The position numbers were made by a program, and so were the translations under genes. The notes under the pieces were generated by a model. That model saw nothing but the letters and a program-made list of their open reading frames with translations. It was not told where the DNA came from and ran no database searches. From positions 1 to 64,000 of the forward strand of contig NZ_JOEV01000028.1 in assembly GCF_000721105.1 (NCBI RefSeq): a stretch of 64,000 nucleotides of DNA. The letters run 5' to 3'. The stretch is from Streptomyces cellulosae. GTDB taxonomy: Bacteria > Actinomycetota > Actinomycetes > Streptomycetales > Streptomycetaceae. This document shows, in pieces, positions 46,596 to 55,246 of the stretch (position 1 is the first letter of the stretch; the number at the start of each line of letters is the position of its first letter).

Positions 46596-47234
46596 TCATT
46601 GGGGGTCTCGTTCGGGGGTGCCGCTGCCGTCGGTCAGCAGGGCGGTGAGCAACTGCCCCAGCCAGACGCGGGCGTGTTCGACGTCCCGGTCCAGCAGCAG
46701 TTGGGTGGTGACGCCGTCGTACGCGGCGACGACCGCGCGGGCGGCGCCGCCGACGTCGCCGAGCACGGCGGGCAGCGCGGTGGGCCCGGTGGCCCGTGCG
46801 AGCCGGTCCTCGATCGCCCGCCGCAGCCGCTCCCGGTGCTCCAGCAGAGTCTGAGCCACGGCCGGGTGGCGGGCGGCGTGGACCAGGAAGTCGGTCTTCA
46901 CCAGCAGCCAGTCCACGTCGAGCAGCAGCACGTCGGCGACCCGGGCCACGGACGCCGGTACGTCGAGTTCGGGCCCGTCGAGGGCGAGCGCCTCGGTCAC
47001 CTGCTCGGCGATCAGAGCCGCCCGCTGCCGGTAGAGGGCGAAGAACAGTTCGTCCAGGCTGCCGAAGTTCGAGTAGAACGCGCCGCGGCTGTAGCCGGCC
47101 GCGTCGCAGACCTCCTCGATGGAGACCCGCCCGAAGCCCTTGGCCGCGAAGACCGCGAACGCCGCGTCCAGGAGGTTGGCCCGCGTGCGGACCCGCCGCC
47201 TGGTGACGCGCCCGGTCGCCTGCTCCACCGCCAT
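46596..47234 (-). CDS. TetR-family repressor
   Basis: 212 residues. N-terminal helix-turn-helix at about 15-60 (TRANLLDAAFAVFAAKGFGR, then YSRGAFYSNFGSLDELFFAL), followed by a helical ligand-binding domain (DVLLLDVDWLLVKTDFLVHA). ATG 47234 has GGAGGG at a good distance. Two strong palindromes lie 15-50 bases upstream, evidence of autoregulation. It is transcribed with the FAD dehydrogenase and divergent from the AlkB-like gene, so it may control both. Confidence 0.92.
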   Translation of the reverse strand: MAVEQATGRVTRRRVRTRANLLDAAFAVFAAKGFGRVSIEEVCDAAGYSRGAFYSNFGSLDELFFALYRQRAALIAEQVTEALALDGPELDVPASVARVADVLLLDVDWLLVKTDFLVHAARHPAVAQTLLEHRERLRRAIEDRLARATGPTALPAVLGDVGGAARAVVAAYDGVTTQLLLDRDVEHARVWLGQLLTALLTDGSGTPERDPQ

Positions 47235-47248
47235 GTCCGGCCCTCCGT

Positions 47249-47285
47249 TCGATACAGGAATGTATCCGATACATGGATGTATCGA
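47249..47285. promoter_or_regulatory. Double TetR-type operator
   Basis: Two perfect palindromes, GATACA-GGAA-TGTATC (47251-47266) and GATACA-TGGA-TGTATC (47268-47283), are separated by one base with centres 17 bp apart. The outer flanks (TTC and GAA) extend the symmetry. The site overlaps the probable tetR promoter (TACATT as -10 on the minus strand). Confidence 0.85.
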
Positions 47286-47350
47286 AAGTGCCGGCCAGGG
47301 GTCAGGATCGACATAGGAACAGGCATTCGATTAAGGAGTACGCTGGCTCC

Positions 47351-47977
47351 ATGACCAGGCACCTCCAGGGCTCCCTCTTCGACCAGACCGACCAGCTGCG
47401 GCTCGGCTCTCTCGACGGGATCCGCCGGACCGCGCTCGGCCTCGGCGCCTGGATCGACGTACTGCCCGGCTGGCTGAGCGGATCCGACGCCCTGTTCGAG
47501 CACCTCGCCGCCGAGGTGCCCTGGCGTGCGGAGCGCCGGAAGATGTACGACCACGTCGTGGACGTACCGCGACTTCTGGCCTTCTACGGCGCGGACGACC
47601 CGCTGCCGCACCCCCTGCTGACCGAGGCGCGCGCGATGCTGTCCGCCCACTACTCCGAGGAGTTGGGCGAACCCTTCACCACGGCCGGACTGTGCTACTA
47701 CCGCGACGGCCGGGACAGCGTCGCCTGGCACGGGGACCGGACCGGGCGGGGCGCGCACGAGGACACGATGGTCGCGATCCTCTCCGTCGGCACCCCCAGG
47801 GACCTGCTGCTGCGGCCGGCGCGTGGCGGCGACACGGTCCGCCGGCCCCTGGGACACGGCGACCTGATCGTGATGGGCGGATCCTGCCAGCGCACCTGGG
47901 AGCACTCCATCCCCAAGAGCACACGCGCCGCGGGACCGCGGATCAGCATCCAGTTCCGCCCGCACGGGGTGCACTGA
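47351..47977 (+). CDS. AlkB-like 2-oxoglutarate/Fe(II) dioxygenase
   Basis: 208 residues. Iron ligands His127 and Asp129 in WHGDRTGR and His185 in TWEHSIPK, with the 2-oxoglutarate-binding arginines in PRISIQFRP. The spacing and the KMYDHVVDVPRL and YYRDGRDSVAWHGD segments fit the AlkB family, which removes alkyl groups from DNA or RNA bases oxidatively. ATG 47351; AAGGAG lies somewhat far (about 14 bases) upstream. It is divergent from the TetR gene and shares its operator region. A role in alkylation damage is the family's usual one. Confidence 0.9.
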   Translation: MTRHLQGSLFDQTDQLRLGSLDGIRRTALGLGAWIDVLPGWLSGSDALFEHLAAEVPWRAERRKMYDHVVDVPRLLAFYGADDPLPHPLLTEARAMLSAHYSEELGEPFTTAGLCYYRDGRDSVAWHGDRTGRGAHEDTMVAILSVGTPRDLLLRPARGGDTVRRPLGHGDLIVMGGSCQRTWEHSIPKSTRAAGPRISIQFRPHGVH

Positions 47978-48267
47978 CCCACCAGGACGGCGGGCTCCGG
48001 GGCGGAGAGGCGGCTGCTTCGGACCGCGCGGGGGCTGCCTCCGGCGGACGGTGCCGGAGACAGCCTCACGACCGCCCTGGCACCGTCCGACGTCATGATC
48101 ACGGCGGGCCACCGCAGCGGTCCGGCCCGGGGCGTCAACTCACCCAGGAAAGGAGCTCGTTCACGCGGGCTTCAGGTGCGGGCCGGTAGCGGACCCGCCG
48201 ACTCCGCCCGTCTCCACGTCTGCTTTGCTGTCCCCGTTCGAGCAGGGACCTCACACCCGGGACGATC

Positions 48268-49014
48268 ATGCGGCCAGACGTGCAGCAAGTAGCCGACGGC
48301 GCCTATCTGGTGCACGGCAGCAACACCAACTGGGTGATCCTCACCGAGGGGGACACCGCGACGCTGGTCGACACCGGCTACCCCGGTGACCGGGAGCGAC
48401 TCCTCGCCTCCCTCGCGGAGGTGGGCAGTTCACCGGAGGCGGTTCAGGCGGTGCTGATCACCCACGCGCACAACGACCATCTGGGCTCCGCCGAGTACCT
48501 GCGCGGCGGGTACGGCATGCCCGTGTATCTGCACGAGGCCGAAGTGCCGCATGCCCGGCGGGAGTTCCTGCACCAGGTGAGCGTCGGGACCGTCCTGCGG
48601 AACGGCTGGCGTCCCGGTGTCCTGCCGTGGGCCGTGCACGCGATCCGCTCGGGCGGCACCGCCCATGTTCCGGTCGCGTCCCCGCAGCCGTTCCCGACGG
48701 CGGGTCCGCTCGACCTGCCCGGCCGGCCCGTGCCCGTGCACACGCCCGGCCACACCGACGGGCACACCGCCTACCACCTCCCGGACCGGGGCATCGTGAT
48801 CTCGGGCGACGCCCTGGTCAGCGGTCACCCGACCTCCCGAACCAAGGGTCCCCAGCTGCTGCCCGACATGTTCCACCACGAGCGGACCCGCGCCGTGGCC
48901 TCGCTGGAGGTGTTCGAAGGGCTGGAGGGCGACCTGCTGCTGCCGGGTCACGGTCCCGCGTACCGCGGTCCGGTCCGTGAAGCGGCTCTTCAGGCCAGGG
49001 AGCGTGCCCTTTAA
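48268..49014 (+). CDS. Metallo-beta-lactamase-fold hydrolase
   Basis: 248 residues. The metal-binding signature is LITHAHNDHLGSAEYL (His66, His68, Asp70, His71), with further ligands in HTPGHTDGHTAY, SGDALVSGHPTS and LPGHGPAYRG. The start VADGAYLVHGSNTNWVILTE is typical of glyoxalase-II-like members. Substrate cannot be predicted; thioester or lactone hydrolysis is common in this group. ATG 48268, with GGGACG upstream. 290 bases separate it from the AlkB gene, with nothing recognisable there. Confidence 0.88.
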   Translation: MRPDVQQVADGAYLVHGSNTNWVILTEGDTATLVDTGYPGDRERLLASLAEVGSSPEAVQAVLITHAHNDHLGSAEYLRGGYGMPVYLHEAEVPHARREFLHQVSVGTVLRNGWRPGVLPWAVHAIRSGGTAHVPVASPQPFPTAGPLDLPGRPVPVHTPGHTDGHTAYHLPDRGIVISGDALVSGHPTSRTKGPQLLPDMFHHERTRAVASLEVFEGLEGDLLLPGHGPAYRGPVREAALQARERAL

Positions 49015-49076
49015 GGTGAGGTGACGATCACCGGCGAGCCGGCGGCACGCCACAGGCGACAAAGGACACGCGACCC

Positions 49077-50315
49077 ATGGCCCTGCAGATCAGCGCGACC
49101 AACCCGGAGCATCCCGCGCTCCTGCTCGAACTGCCGTGGCACCTTCCGCTGGAGGAATGGCCCGACGAATACCTGGTGCCGCTGCCGCGCGGTATCTCCC
49201 GCCACGTCGTGCGGTACGCCCGCGCCGGCGACGAGGTGATCGCCGTCAAGGAACTCGCCGAACGCCCGGCGCTGCGCGAGTACGAGCTGCTGCGCGACCT
49301 GGACCGGCTCGGCATCCCCGCGGTCGACCCGCTGGCCGTGGTCACCGGACGTGTCGACGCCGACGACGCCCCGCTGGAGCCGGTGCTGGTCACCCGGCAC
49401 CTGGGCGGCTCGATGCCGTACCGGTCGATGTTCGAGACCACCATGCGCCCGGCGACCATGCACCGGCTGATGGACGCGCTCGCCGTGCTCCTGGTGCGGC
49501 TGCACCTCGCCGGGTTCGCCTGGGGCGACTGCTCGCTGTCCAACACGCTGTTCCGGCGGGACGCCGGCGCCTACGCCGCCTATCTGGTCGACGCGGAGAC
49601 GGGCGACCTGCACGCGCAGCTCAGCAGCGGGCAGCGCGACTACGACCTGGACCTGGCCCGGGTGAACATCAGCGGCGAACTGCTCGACCTGGAGGCGTCC
49701 GGGGCGCTGCACCCGTCCGTGGACCCGATCGAGTTCGGCATGGAGATCTGCGCCCGCTACGGGGGACTGTGGCAGGAGCTCACCCGCAGGTCCGTCTACC
49801 CGGCGGGCAAGTACCAGTACATCGAGCGCCGCATCCGCCGCCTCAACGAACTCGGTTTCGACGTGGCGGAGATGCAGATCGAGCACTCCTCCAACGGCGA
49901 CACGGTCACCTTCGTGCCCAAGGTCGTGGACGCGGGCCACCACCAGCGCCAGCTGCTGCGGCTGACCGGCCTGGACACCGAGGAGAACCAGGCCCGTCGG
50001 CTGCTCAACGACCTGGAGAGCTGGATGGCCACCCAGGACGACTACGCCCCGGGCGACCCGCTGGCGGCCCGCCCGGAGGTGCTCGCGCACCGCTGGGTGC
50101 GGGACGTGTTCCGTCCCACCGTGCGGGCCGTTCCCCTGGAACTGCGCGGCTCGATGGACGCGGCGGAGATCTACCACCAGCTGCTGGAGCACCGCTGGTA
50201 CCTGTCCGAGCGGGCGCAGCACGACATCGGACTGGACACGGCGGTGGACGACTACATCAAGAACATCCTCCCCAAGGCGCGCGAGACGCTCCAGCCGAGC
50301 CCCACCGCCGACTGA
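49077..50315 (+). CDS. DUF4032 protein with kinase-like core
   Basis: 412 residues. The N-terminal part (about 1-190) has the layout of a lipopolysaccharide-kinase-type fold: EVIAVKELAERPALREYELL resembles the Lys-containing N lobe, and GFAWGDCSLSNTLFRR with YLVDAETGDL resembles the catalytic loop and metal-binding Asp. The rest (about 200-400) is DUF4032 (EFGMEICARYGGLWQELTRR). Whether it phosphorylates anything is unknown. ATG 49077, preceded by a GGCGACAAAGGA-like site. It follows the MBL gene by 62 bases on the same strand. Confidence 0.85.
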   Translation: MALQISATNPEHPALLLELPWHLPLEEWPDEYLVPLPRGISRHVVRYARAGDEVIAVKELAERPALREYELLRDLDRLGIPAVDPLAVVTGRVDADDAPLEPVLVTRHLGGSMPYRSMFETTMRPATMHRLMDALAVLLVRLHLAGFAWGDCSLSNTLFRRDAGAYAAYLVDAETGDLHAQLSSGQRDYDLDLARVNISGELLDLEASGALHPSVDPIEFGMEICARYGGLWQELTRRSVYPAGKYQYIERRIRRLNELGFDVAEMQIEHSSNGDTVTFVPKVVDAGHHQRQLLRLTGLDTEENQARRLLNDLESWMATQDDYAPGDPLAARPEVLAHRWVRDVFRPTVRAVPLELRGSMDAAEIYHQLLEHRWYLSERAQHDIGLDTAVDDYIKNILPKARETLQPSPTAD

Positions 50316-50344
50316 CGGGCGCCGGACCGACCGCCGCCGGAGAC

Positions 50345-51217
50345 TCAGGCGGGCGGCACCACGGCCACCGGGCAGCCGGCGTGGTGCAGCACACCGTGGG
50401 CCACCGAGCCGATGCGGGAGCCGACCGCCGTACGGTGGGCGCGGCGCCCGACGACCATCAACTGGGCCGCCTGGGCCGCCGACAGCAGCACCTGCCCGGC
50501 GCTGCCCATCTCCACCTGCTGGACGACCGGCACCTCGGGGAAGCGGTCCCGCCACGGCTCCAACGCCGCGGCCAGAGCCCTCTCCTCGTACGGCTCCAGG
50601 CCCCCGGCCTCGTCGAGGAGCTTGAGGGAGCCGGGGCTGTAGGCGAAGACCGGCGGCAACGTCCAGGCCCGTACCGCGCGGACGGTGGCACCGCGCGTGG
50701 CGGCCGTCTCGAACGCGAACCGCAGCGCCTCGGCGCTGTCCTCCGGCTCCCCCTGCTGACCCACGACGATCTCACGGCCCGCCGCCTCGGCAGCGGGCTC
50801 GTCACCGGCGCGCACCAGGACGACCGGCCGACTGGCCTCGACGATCACCTGCTGGCCCACCGAGCCGAGCAGGAAGCCCATGACCCGCCCGTGCCCGCGC
50901 GAGCCGAGGACCAGCATCTCGGCCTCGTCCGCGGCGGCCACCAGTGCCTCCGCGTCGGCGCCCTCGATCACGTCGGTGGACACCTCCAGCTCCGGGTGGC
51001 GCTCGGTGACCGTCCGGGCGGCCTCGCCGACCGCCTCCTTGGCCCAGCCGATCTGGACCTCGGGGTCCGCCGCCTCGATCGCCTCGTGCGCCTGGTACCG
51101 CCAGGCGTGCACCACCCGCAGCGCCAGCTTCCGGCGGACCGCCTCCCGGGCCGCCCAGGCCAGCGCGGCCAGGCTCTCCTCGGTTCCGTCGACCCCTGCC
51201 GTGATCGGGCGCGTCAT
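50345..51217 (-). CDS. Universal stress protein, two tandem USP domains
   Basis: 290 residues from ATG 51217 (GGGAGG about 9 bases upstream). Domain 1 (about 1-140) has the ATP-binding Asp in TAGVDGTEES and the loop LVLGSRGHGRVMGFLLGSVG. Domain 2 (about 145-290) has GQQGEPEDSAEALRFA and LMVVGRRAHRTAVGSRIGSV. USPs bind ATP and are induced in hypoxia, starvation and redox stress. It is convergent with DUF4032 and divergent from the receiver-flavoprotein operon, an association that could reflect shared stress control. Confidence 0.92.
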   Translation of the reverse strand: MTRPITAGVDGTEESLAALAWAAREAVRRKLALRVVHAWRYQAHEAIEAADPEVQIGWAKEAVGEAARTVTERHPELEVSTDVIEGADAEALVAAADEAEMLVLGSRGHGRVMGFLLGSVGQQVIVEASRPVVLVRAGDEPAAEAAGREIVVGQQGEPEDSAEALRFAFETAATRGATVRAVRAWTLPPVFAYSPGSLKLLDEAGGLEPYEERALAAALEPWRDRFPEVPVVQQVEMGSAGQVLLSAAQAAQLMVVGRRAHRTAVGSRIGSVAHGVLHHAGCPVAVVPPA

Positions 51218-51548
51218 GCTGTCCGGCCTCCCTGCGTCGTCATTCCGTGACCGGTACCCAGTCTTCACCACCCTGACGACATGACGGGGAAGGGGAAGAA
51301 GGTCGTCGTGGACTCGGCCGGTCCGGCGGCGCCGGACCGCGGGCGGGCACAGGCGATCGGGGCGCGCGACGCGCCTGCTCCGAGCCGCATTGACCGCGCG
51401 TGCTGTGCCGTGTACCGAGAGCGCACTGTCTCCTGGTATCCCGAGGCGACCCCGTAGGATCGAACATACGATGACCGGGAGCCGGCGCGGTGGCTGAAAG
51501 GCAACTGGTTCGCCGTGCCGTCGGTTCGATCCTCGGGGTGGGAGACGT
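51218..51548. other. Divergent promoter region, no gene seen
   Basis: 331 bases between the USP gene and the receiver-flavoprotein operon. TAGGAT at 51455-51460 matches the -10 consensus for the operon, but no convincing -35 pairs with it. TACGAT follows at 51467. A GGTTCGATCC at 51528-51537 looks like a tRNA T-loop but no tRNA folds here. Confidence 0.5.
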
Positions 51549-53225
51549 ATGGCACAGGCCGCGGACGCAGCGCGGACCGTCATCTTGACCGTGGACGACG
51601 ATCCGGGGGTATCCCGTGCCGTCGCGCGGGACCTGCGGCGGCGTTACGGCGAGTCGTACCGGATCGTGCGCGCGGAGTCCGGCGAGTCCGCGCTGGAGGC
51701 GCTGCGCGAGCTGAAACTGCGCGGCGACCTGGTGGCGGTGATCCTGGCGGACTACCGGATGCCGCAGATGAACGGCATCGAGTTCCTGGAACAGGCCCTG
51801 GACGTGTATCCGGGCGCGCGACGGGTGCTGCTGACCGCGTACGCGGACACGAACGCGGCCATCGACGCCATCAACGTCGTCGACCTCGACCACTATCTCC
51901 TCAAACCGTGGGACCCGCCCGAGGAGAAGCTGTACCCGGTTTTGGACGACCTCCTGGAGGCCTGGCGGTGCAGCGACTTCCGGCCGGTGCCGGCCACCAA
52001 GGTGGTCGGACACCGCTGGTCGGCGCGATCCTCGGACGTACGGGAGTTCCTGGCCCGCAACCAGGTGCCCTACCGCTGGTACTCGGCCGACGAGCCGGAG
52101 GGGCAGCGGCTGCTGGCGGCGGCCGGGCTGGACGCACAACGGCTGCCGCTGGTGATCACCCCGGACGGCACCCCGCTGGTCGAGCCGGAGGCGCCCGAAC
52201 TGGCGGCGCGGGTGGGGCTCGCCACGACTCCGGCGGCGGACTTCTACGACCTCGTCGTCATCGGCGGCGGACCGGCCGGGCTCGGCTCCGCCGTGTACGG
52301 GGCCTCCGAGGGGCTGCGGACGGTGCTCGTGGAGCGGTCGGCGACCGGCGGGCAGGCCGGGCAGAGCTCCCGCATCGAGAACTACCTCGGTTTCCCCGAC
52401 GGGGTGTCGGGAGGCCAGCTCACCGACCGGGCGCGCCGTCAGGCGGCGAAGTTCGGCGCCGAGATCCTCACCGCGCGCGAGGTGACGGGGCTGGAGGTCA
52501 ACGGCTCCGCGCGGGTCGTACGGTTCTCCGACGGCTCCGCCATCGCCGCGCACAGCGTGATCCTGGCGACCGGCGTGTCGTACCGGCAGCTGAACGCTCC
52601 GGGCACCGCCGACCTGACCGGCTGCGGCGTGTTCTACGGCTCGGCGCTGACCGAGGCGTCCTCCTGCCAGGGCCACGACGTGTACATCGTCGGCGGCGCC
52701 AACTCGGCCGGGCAGGCGGCGATGTATCTGGCCCGGGGCGCCAAGTCGGTGACCCTGCTGGTGCGCGGACAGTCGCTGGCGGCGTCGATGTCGCACTACC
52801 TGATCCAGCAGGTCGAGGAGGCGCCGAACATCTCGGTGCGCTGCGGCACGGTGGTGGAGGCCGCACACGGCTCCGGCCATCTGGAGCAGCTGACGCTGCG
52901 GGACGTGGCGAGCGGGCGGACCGAACTCGTCGACGCACAGTGGATGTTCGTGTTCATCGGCGCCGCCCCGCTGACCGACTGGCTGGACGGCGCCGTGCTG
53001 CGGGACGACCACGGATTCATCCTGGCCGGCCCCGACCTGACACCCGACGGGCGGCCACCGGCCGGCTGGGAGCTGGACCGGCCGCCGTACCACCTGGAGA
53101 CCAATATTCCGGGCGTCTTCGTCGCGGGCGACGCGCGCGCCGAGTCGGCGAAGCGAGTCGCGTCCGCCGTCGGAGAGGGAGCCATGGCCGTCATGCTCGT
53201 CCACCGTTATCTGGAGCAGTCATGA
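51549..53225 (+). CDS. Receiver-domain / thioredoxin-reductase-like flavoprotein fusion
   Basis: 558 residues. Residues about 8-145 are a response-regulator receiver (LTVDDDPG, Asp68 in VILADYRMPQMNG, LLTAYAD, LLKPWDPP). A linker of about 90 residues (145-235) has a thioredoxin-like look (VREFLARNQVPYRWYS, LPLVITPDGTPLV). The C-terminal part is a thioredoxin-reductase-type flavoprotein: IGGGPAGLGSAVYGASEG, SATGGQAGQSSRIENYLGFP, IVGGANSAGQAAMYLARG, VFVAGDARAES. The CxxC pair of true thioredoxin reductases is replaced by GSAL, so it cannot reduce thioredoxin in the usual way. It overlaps the next gene by ATGA. Redox chemistry controlled by phosphorylation is the plausible role, with the adjacent kinase as phosphate donor. 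Confidence 0.9.
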   Translation: MAQAADAARTVILTVDDDPGVSRAVARDLRRRYGESYRIVRAESGESALEALRELKLRGDLVAVILADYRMPQMNGIEFLEQALDVYPGARRVLLTAYADTNAAIDAINVVDLDHYLLKPWDPPEEKLYPVLDDLLEAWRCSDFRPVPATKVVGHRWSARSSDVREFLARNQVPYRWYSADEPEGQRLLAAAGLDAQRLPLVITPDGTPLVEPEAPELAARVGLATTPAADFYDLVVIGGGPAGLGSAVYGASEGLRTVLVERSATGGQAGQSSRIENYLGFPDGVSGGQLTDRARRQAAKFGAEILTAREVTGLEVNGSARVVRFSDGSAIAAHSVILATGVSYRQLNAPGTADLTGCGVFYGSALTEASSCQGHDVYIVGGANSAGQAAMYLARGAKSVTLLVRGQSLAASMSHYLIQQVEEAPNISVRCGTVVEAAHGSGHLEQLTLRDVASGRTELVDAQWMFVFIGAAPLTDWLDGAVLRDDHGFILAGPDLTPDGRPPAGWELDRPPYHLETNIPGVFVAGDARAESAKRVASAVGEGAMAVMLVHRYLEQS

Positions 53226-54688
53226 GCGGGCAACCCATGCCGTGCAGCCCCCAGGAGGTCGGGGCGCTGTTCCTGTTCGAGAAGCTCACCCCCGAGCAGT
53301 TGGGACAGCTGTGCAGCGTGGGCCGGGTGGAGAGGTTCGAACCCGGGCCCGTCTACACCGAGGGCGAACCCGCCACCTGCTTCTACGTGATGATCGAGGG
53401 CACGGTCGTGCTCTCGCGCCGGGTCGGCGGCGACGACGTCGAGGTCAACCGGACCTCGCAGCGCGGGGTGTACTCGGGAGCCATGCAGGCGTACCTGGGT
53501 GACCGGGTACCGCAGACGTACAACAACTCGATGCGTGTCACCGAACCCTCACGGTTCTTCGTGCTGCCCTCGGAGGCGTTCGCGAGCTTCATGCAGGAGT
53601 GGTTCCCGATGGCGGTTCATCTGCTGGAGGGGTTGTTCTTCGGGGCGAAGACCACCCAGCGGGCCGTCGGCCAGCGCGAACGGCTGCTGGCGCTGGGCTC
53701 GTTGTCGGCGGGTCTCACGCACGAGCTGAACAACCCGGCGGCGGCGGCCGTCCGGGCGACCTCGACGCTGCGGGAACGCGTGAGCAAGATGCGGCAGAAG
53801 CTGCGGGTGATCTCCGCCGGCTCCTTCTCGCCGGAGGTCCTGGCGAACCTCATCGACATCCAGGACCGCACCGCCGAACGCGTCGCCAAGGCACCCACGT
53901 TGAGCCCGCTGGAGGCCTCCGACCGCGAGGACGCGCTCACCGACTGGCTCGACGACCACGACATCACCGAGGGCTGGCGCATGGCGCCCACCTTCGTGCA
54001 GGCCGGGCTCGACGTGGACTGGCTGGACCAGGTCGCGGCGGCCGTGGACGAGGACATCCTGCCGAGCGCGGTCGGCTGGCTCAACTACACGGTCGAGACC
54101 GAGCTGTTGCTGGACGAGATCGCGGACTCCACCACCCGTATCTCGCACCTCGTCGACGCGGCCAAGCAGTACTCGCAGCTCGACCGGGCCCCCTACCAGG
54201 TCGCCGACGTCCACGAACTCCTCGACAGCACCCTGCTGATGCTGTCGGGCAAGATCGGCCCGCGGATCAAGGTCGTCAAGGAGTACGACCGTACGGTCCC
54301 GAAGGTGCCGGCGTACCCGGCGGAGCTCAACCAGGTGTGGACCAACCTCATCGACAACGCGGTCCAGGCCATCGGCGGCGCGGGCGGCGACGGCACGTTG
54401 ACCGTGCGGACGGCACTCGACCACGACCGCGTGCTGGTGGAGTTCCGCGACACCGGACCCGGTGTCCCCCAGGAGATCCGTGGCCGCATCTTCGACCCGT
54501 TCTTCACCACCAAGCCGGTCGGCGAGGGCACCGGGCTGGGCCTGGACATCTCCTGGCGGATCGTCGTCAACAAGCACCACGGCTCCCTCCACGTCGAGTC
54601 GGAGCCGGGTGACACCCGTTTCCAGGTCCTGCTGCCGCTCACCGCCGCGGAGTCCGACACCGACACATCGTCCGAGGAGAGCGTATGA
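53222..54688 (+). CDS. Cyclic-nucleotide-binding-domain histidine kinase
   Basis: 488 residues, no membrane segment. Residues about 10-145 form a cNMP-binding-type barrel (LFEKLTPEQLGQLCSVGRVE, EGEPATCFYVMIEGTVVLSR). A dimerisation region follows with the likely phospho-accepting His167 in LTHELNNPAAAA. The HATPase is at about 330-475: NQVWTNLIDNAVQAIGG, FRDTGPGVPQEI, FFTTKPVGEGTGLGLDISWR. The kinase is coupled by ATGA overlap to the receiver-flavoprotein upstream and to the zinc-finger gene downstream, so the flavoprotein's receiver is the natural target. Ligand of the barrel is unknown. Confidence 0.92.
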   Translation: MSGQPMPCSPQEVGALFLFEKLTPEQLGQLCSVGRVERFEPGPVYTEGEPATCFYVMIEGTVVLSRRVGGDDVEVNRTSQRGVYSGAMQAYLGDRVPQTYNNSMRVTEPSRFFVLPSEAFASFMQEWFPMAVHLLEGLFFGAKTTQRAVGQRERLLALGSLSAGLTHELNNPAAAAVRATSTLRERVSKMRQKLRVISAGSFSPEVLANLIDIQDRTAERVAKAPTLSPLEASDREDALTDWLDDHDITEGWRMAPTFVQAGLDVDWLDQVAAAVDEDILPSAVGWLNYTVETELLLDEIADSTTRISHLVDAAKQYSQLDRAPYQVADVHELLDSTLLMLSGKIGPRIKVVKEYDRTVPKVPAYPAELNQVWTNLIDNAVQAIGGAGGDGTLTVRTALDHDRVLVEFRDTGPGVPQEIRGRIFDPFFTTKPVGEGTGLGLDISWRIVVNKHHGSLHVESEPGDTRFQVLLPLTAAESDTDTSSEESV

Positions 54689-55047
54689 CCAGCGACAACG
54701 GAATCGACGGACTCGACCCCGGCATCCCGCCGAGCGGCGCCGGATGCGTGGAGTGCGACGCGGCAGGCGGCTGGTGGTTCCATCTGCGGCGGTGCGCCCA
54801 GTGCGGGCACATCGGCTGCTGCGACTCCTCCCCCTCCCAGCACGCGACCAGCCACTACAAGGCCACCGGGCATCCCCTGGTGCAGAGCTTCGAGCCCGGC
54901 GAGGGCTGGTACTGGAACTACGCGACCGACGAGCTGTTCGAGTCGGGGCCGGAGCTGGCGCCTCCGGCGAGTCATCCGGCGGACCAGCCGACGCCGGGCC
55001 CTGCCGGGCGGGTGCCGGCCGACTGGGCTCGGGCGTTGCATCAGTGA
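54685..55047 (+). CDS. UBP-type zinc finger protein
   Basis: 120 residues. The first 75 residues are a ZnF-UBP domain: GCVECDAAGGWWFHLRRCAQ, CGHIGCCDSSPSQHATSHYK, then TGHPLVQSFEPGEGWYWNY. The Cys and His ligands CxxC...CxxC...C...H...H are in place. In eukaryotes this domain binds the free C-terminus of ubiquitin. In bacteria the ligand is unknown, perhaps a C-terminal peptide. A proline-rich tail follows. ATG 54685 overlaps the kinase stop (ATGA), making it the third gene of the operon. It could serve as adaptor for the flavoprotein or kinase. Confidence 0.9.
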   Translation: MTSDNGIDGLDPGIPPSGAGCVECDAAGGWWFHLRRCAQCGHIGCCDSSPSQHATSHYKATGHPLVQSFEPGEGWYWNYATDELFESGPELAPPASHPADQPTPGPAGRVPADWARALHQ

Positions 55048-55246
55048 GCGCCCAGGAAGCCAGGGTGTTGCGACCGGGGCGACCGCGGATTGTTCGGGGC
55101 TGGTAGCGCCGACGATGGGGTCCCCCGCTCCTGCGAGGCCGAGAGATGAGGGCGCGCCGCACATCGACACAGCCCCGCGCCCCTCTGGGTGGCTCAGCCA
55201 CCCCGGGCTCCAGGGGGCTGTCAGTCTCCCGTGCCAGGATGGATGC

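Noticed and set aside
51481..51548. tRNA-like T-loop sequence (GGTTCGATCC) before the receiver-flavoprotein gene
   Set aside because: The flanking bases do not form a T stem, there is no matching acceptor stem and no anticodon arm.
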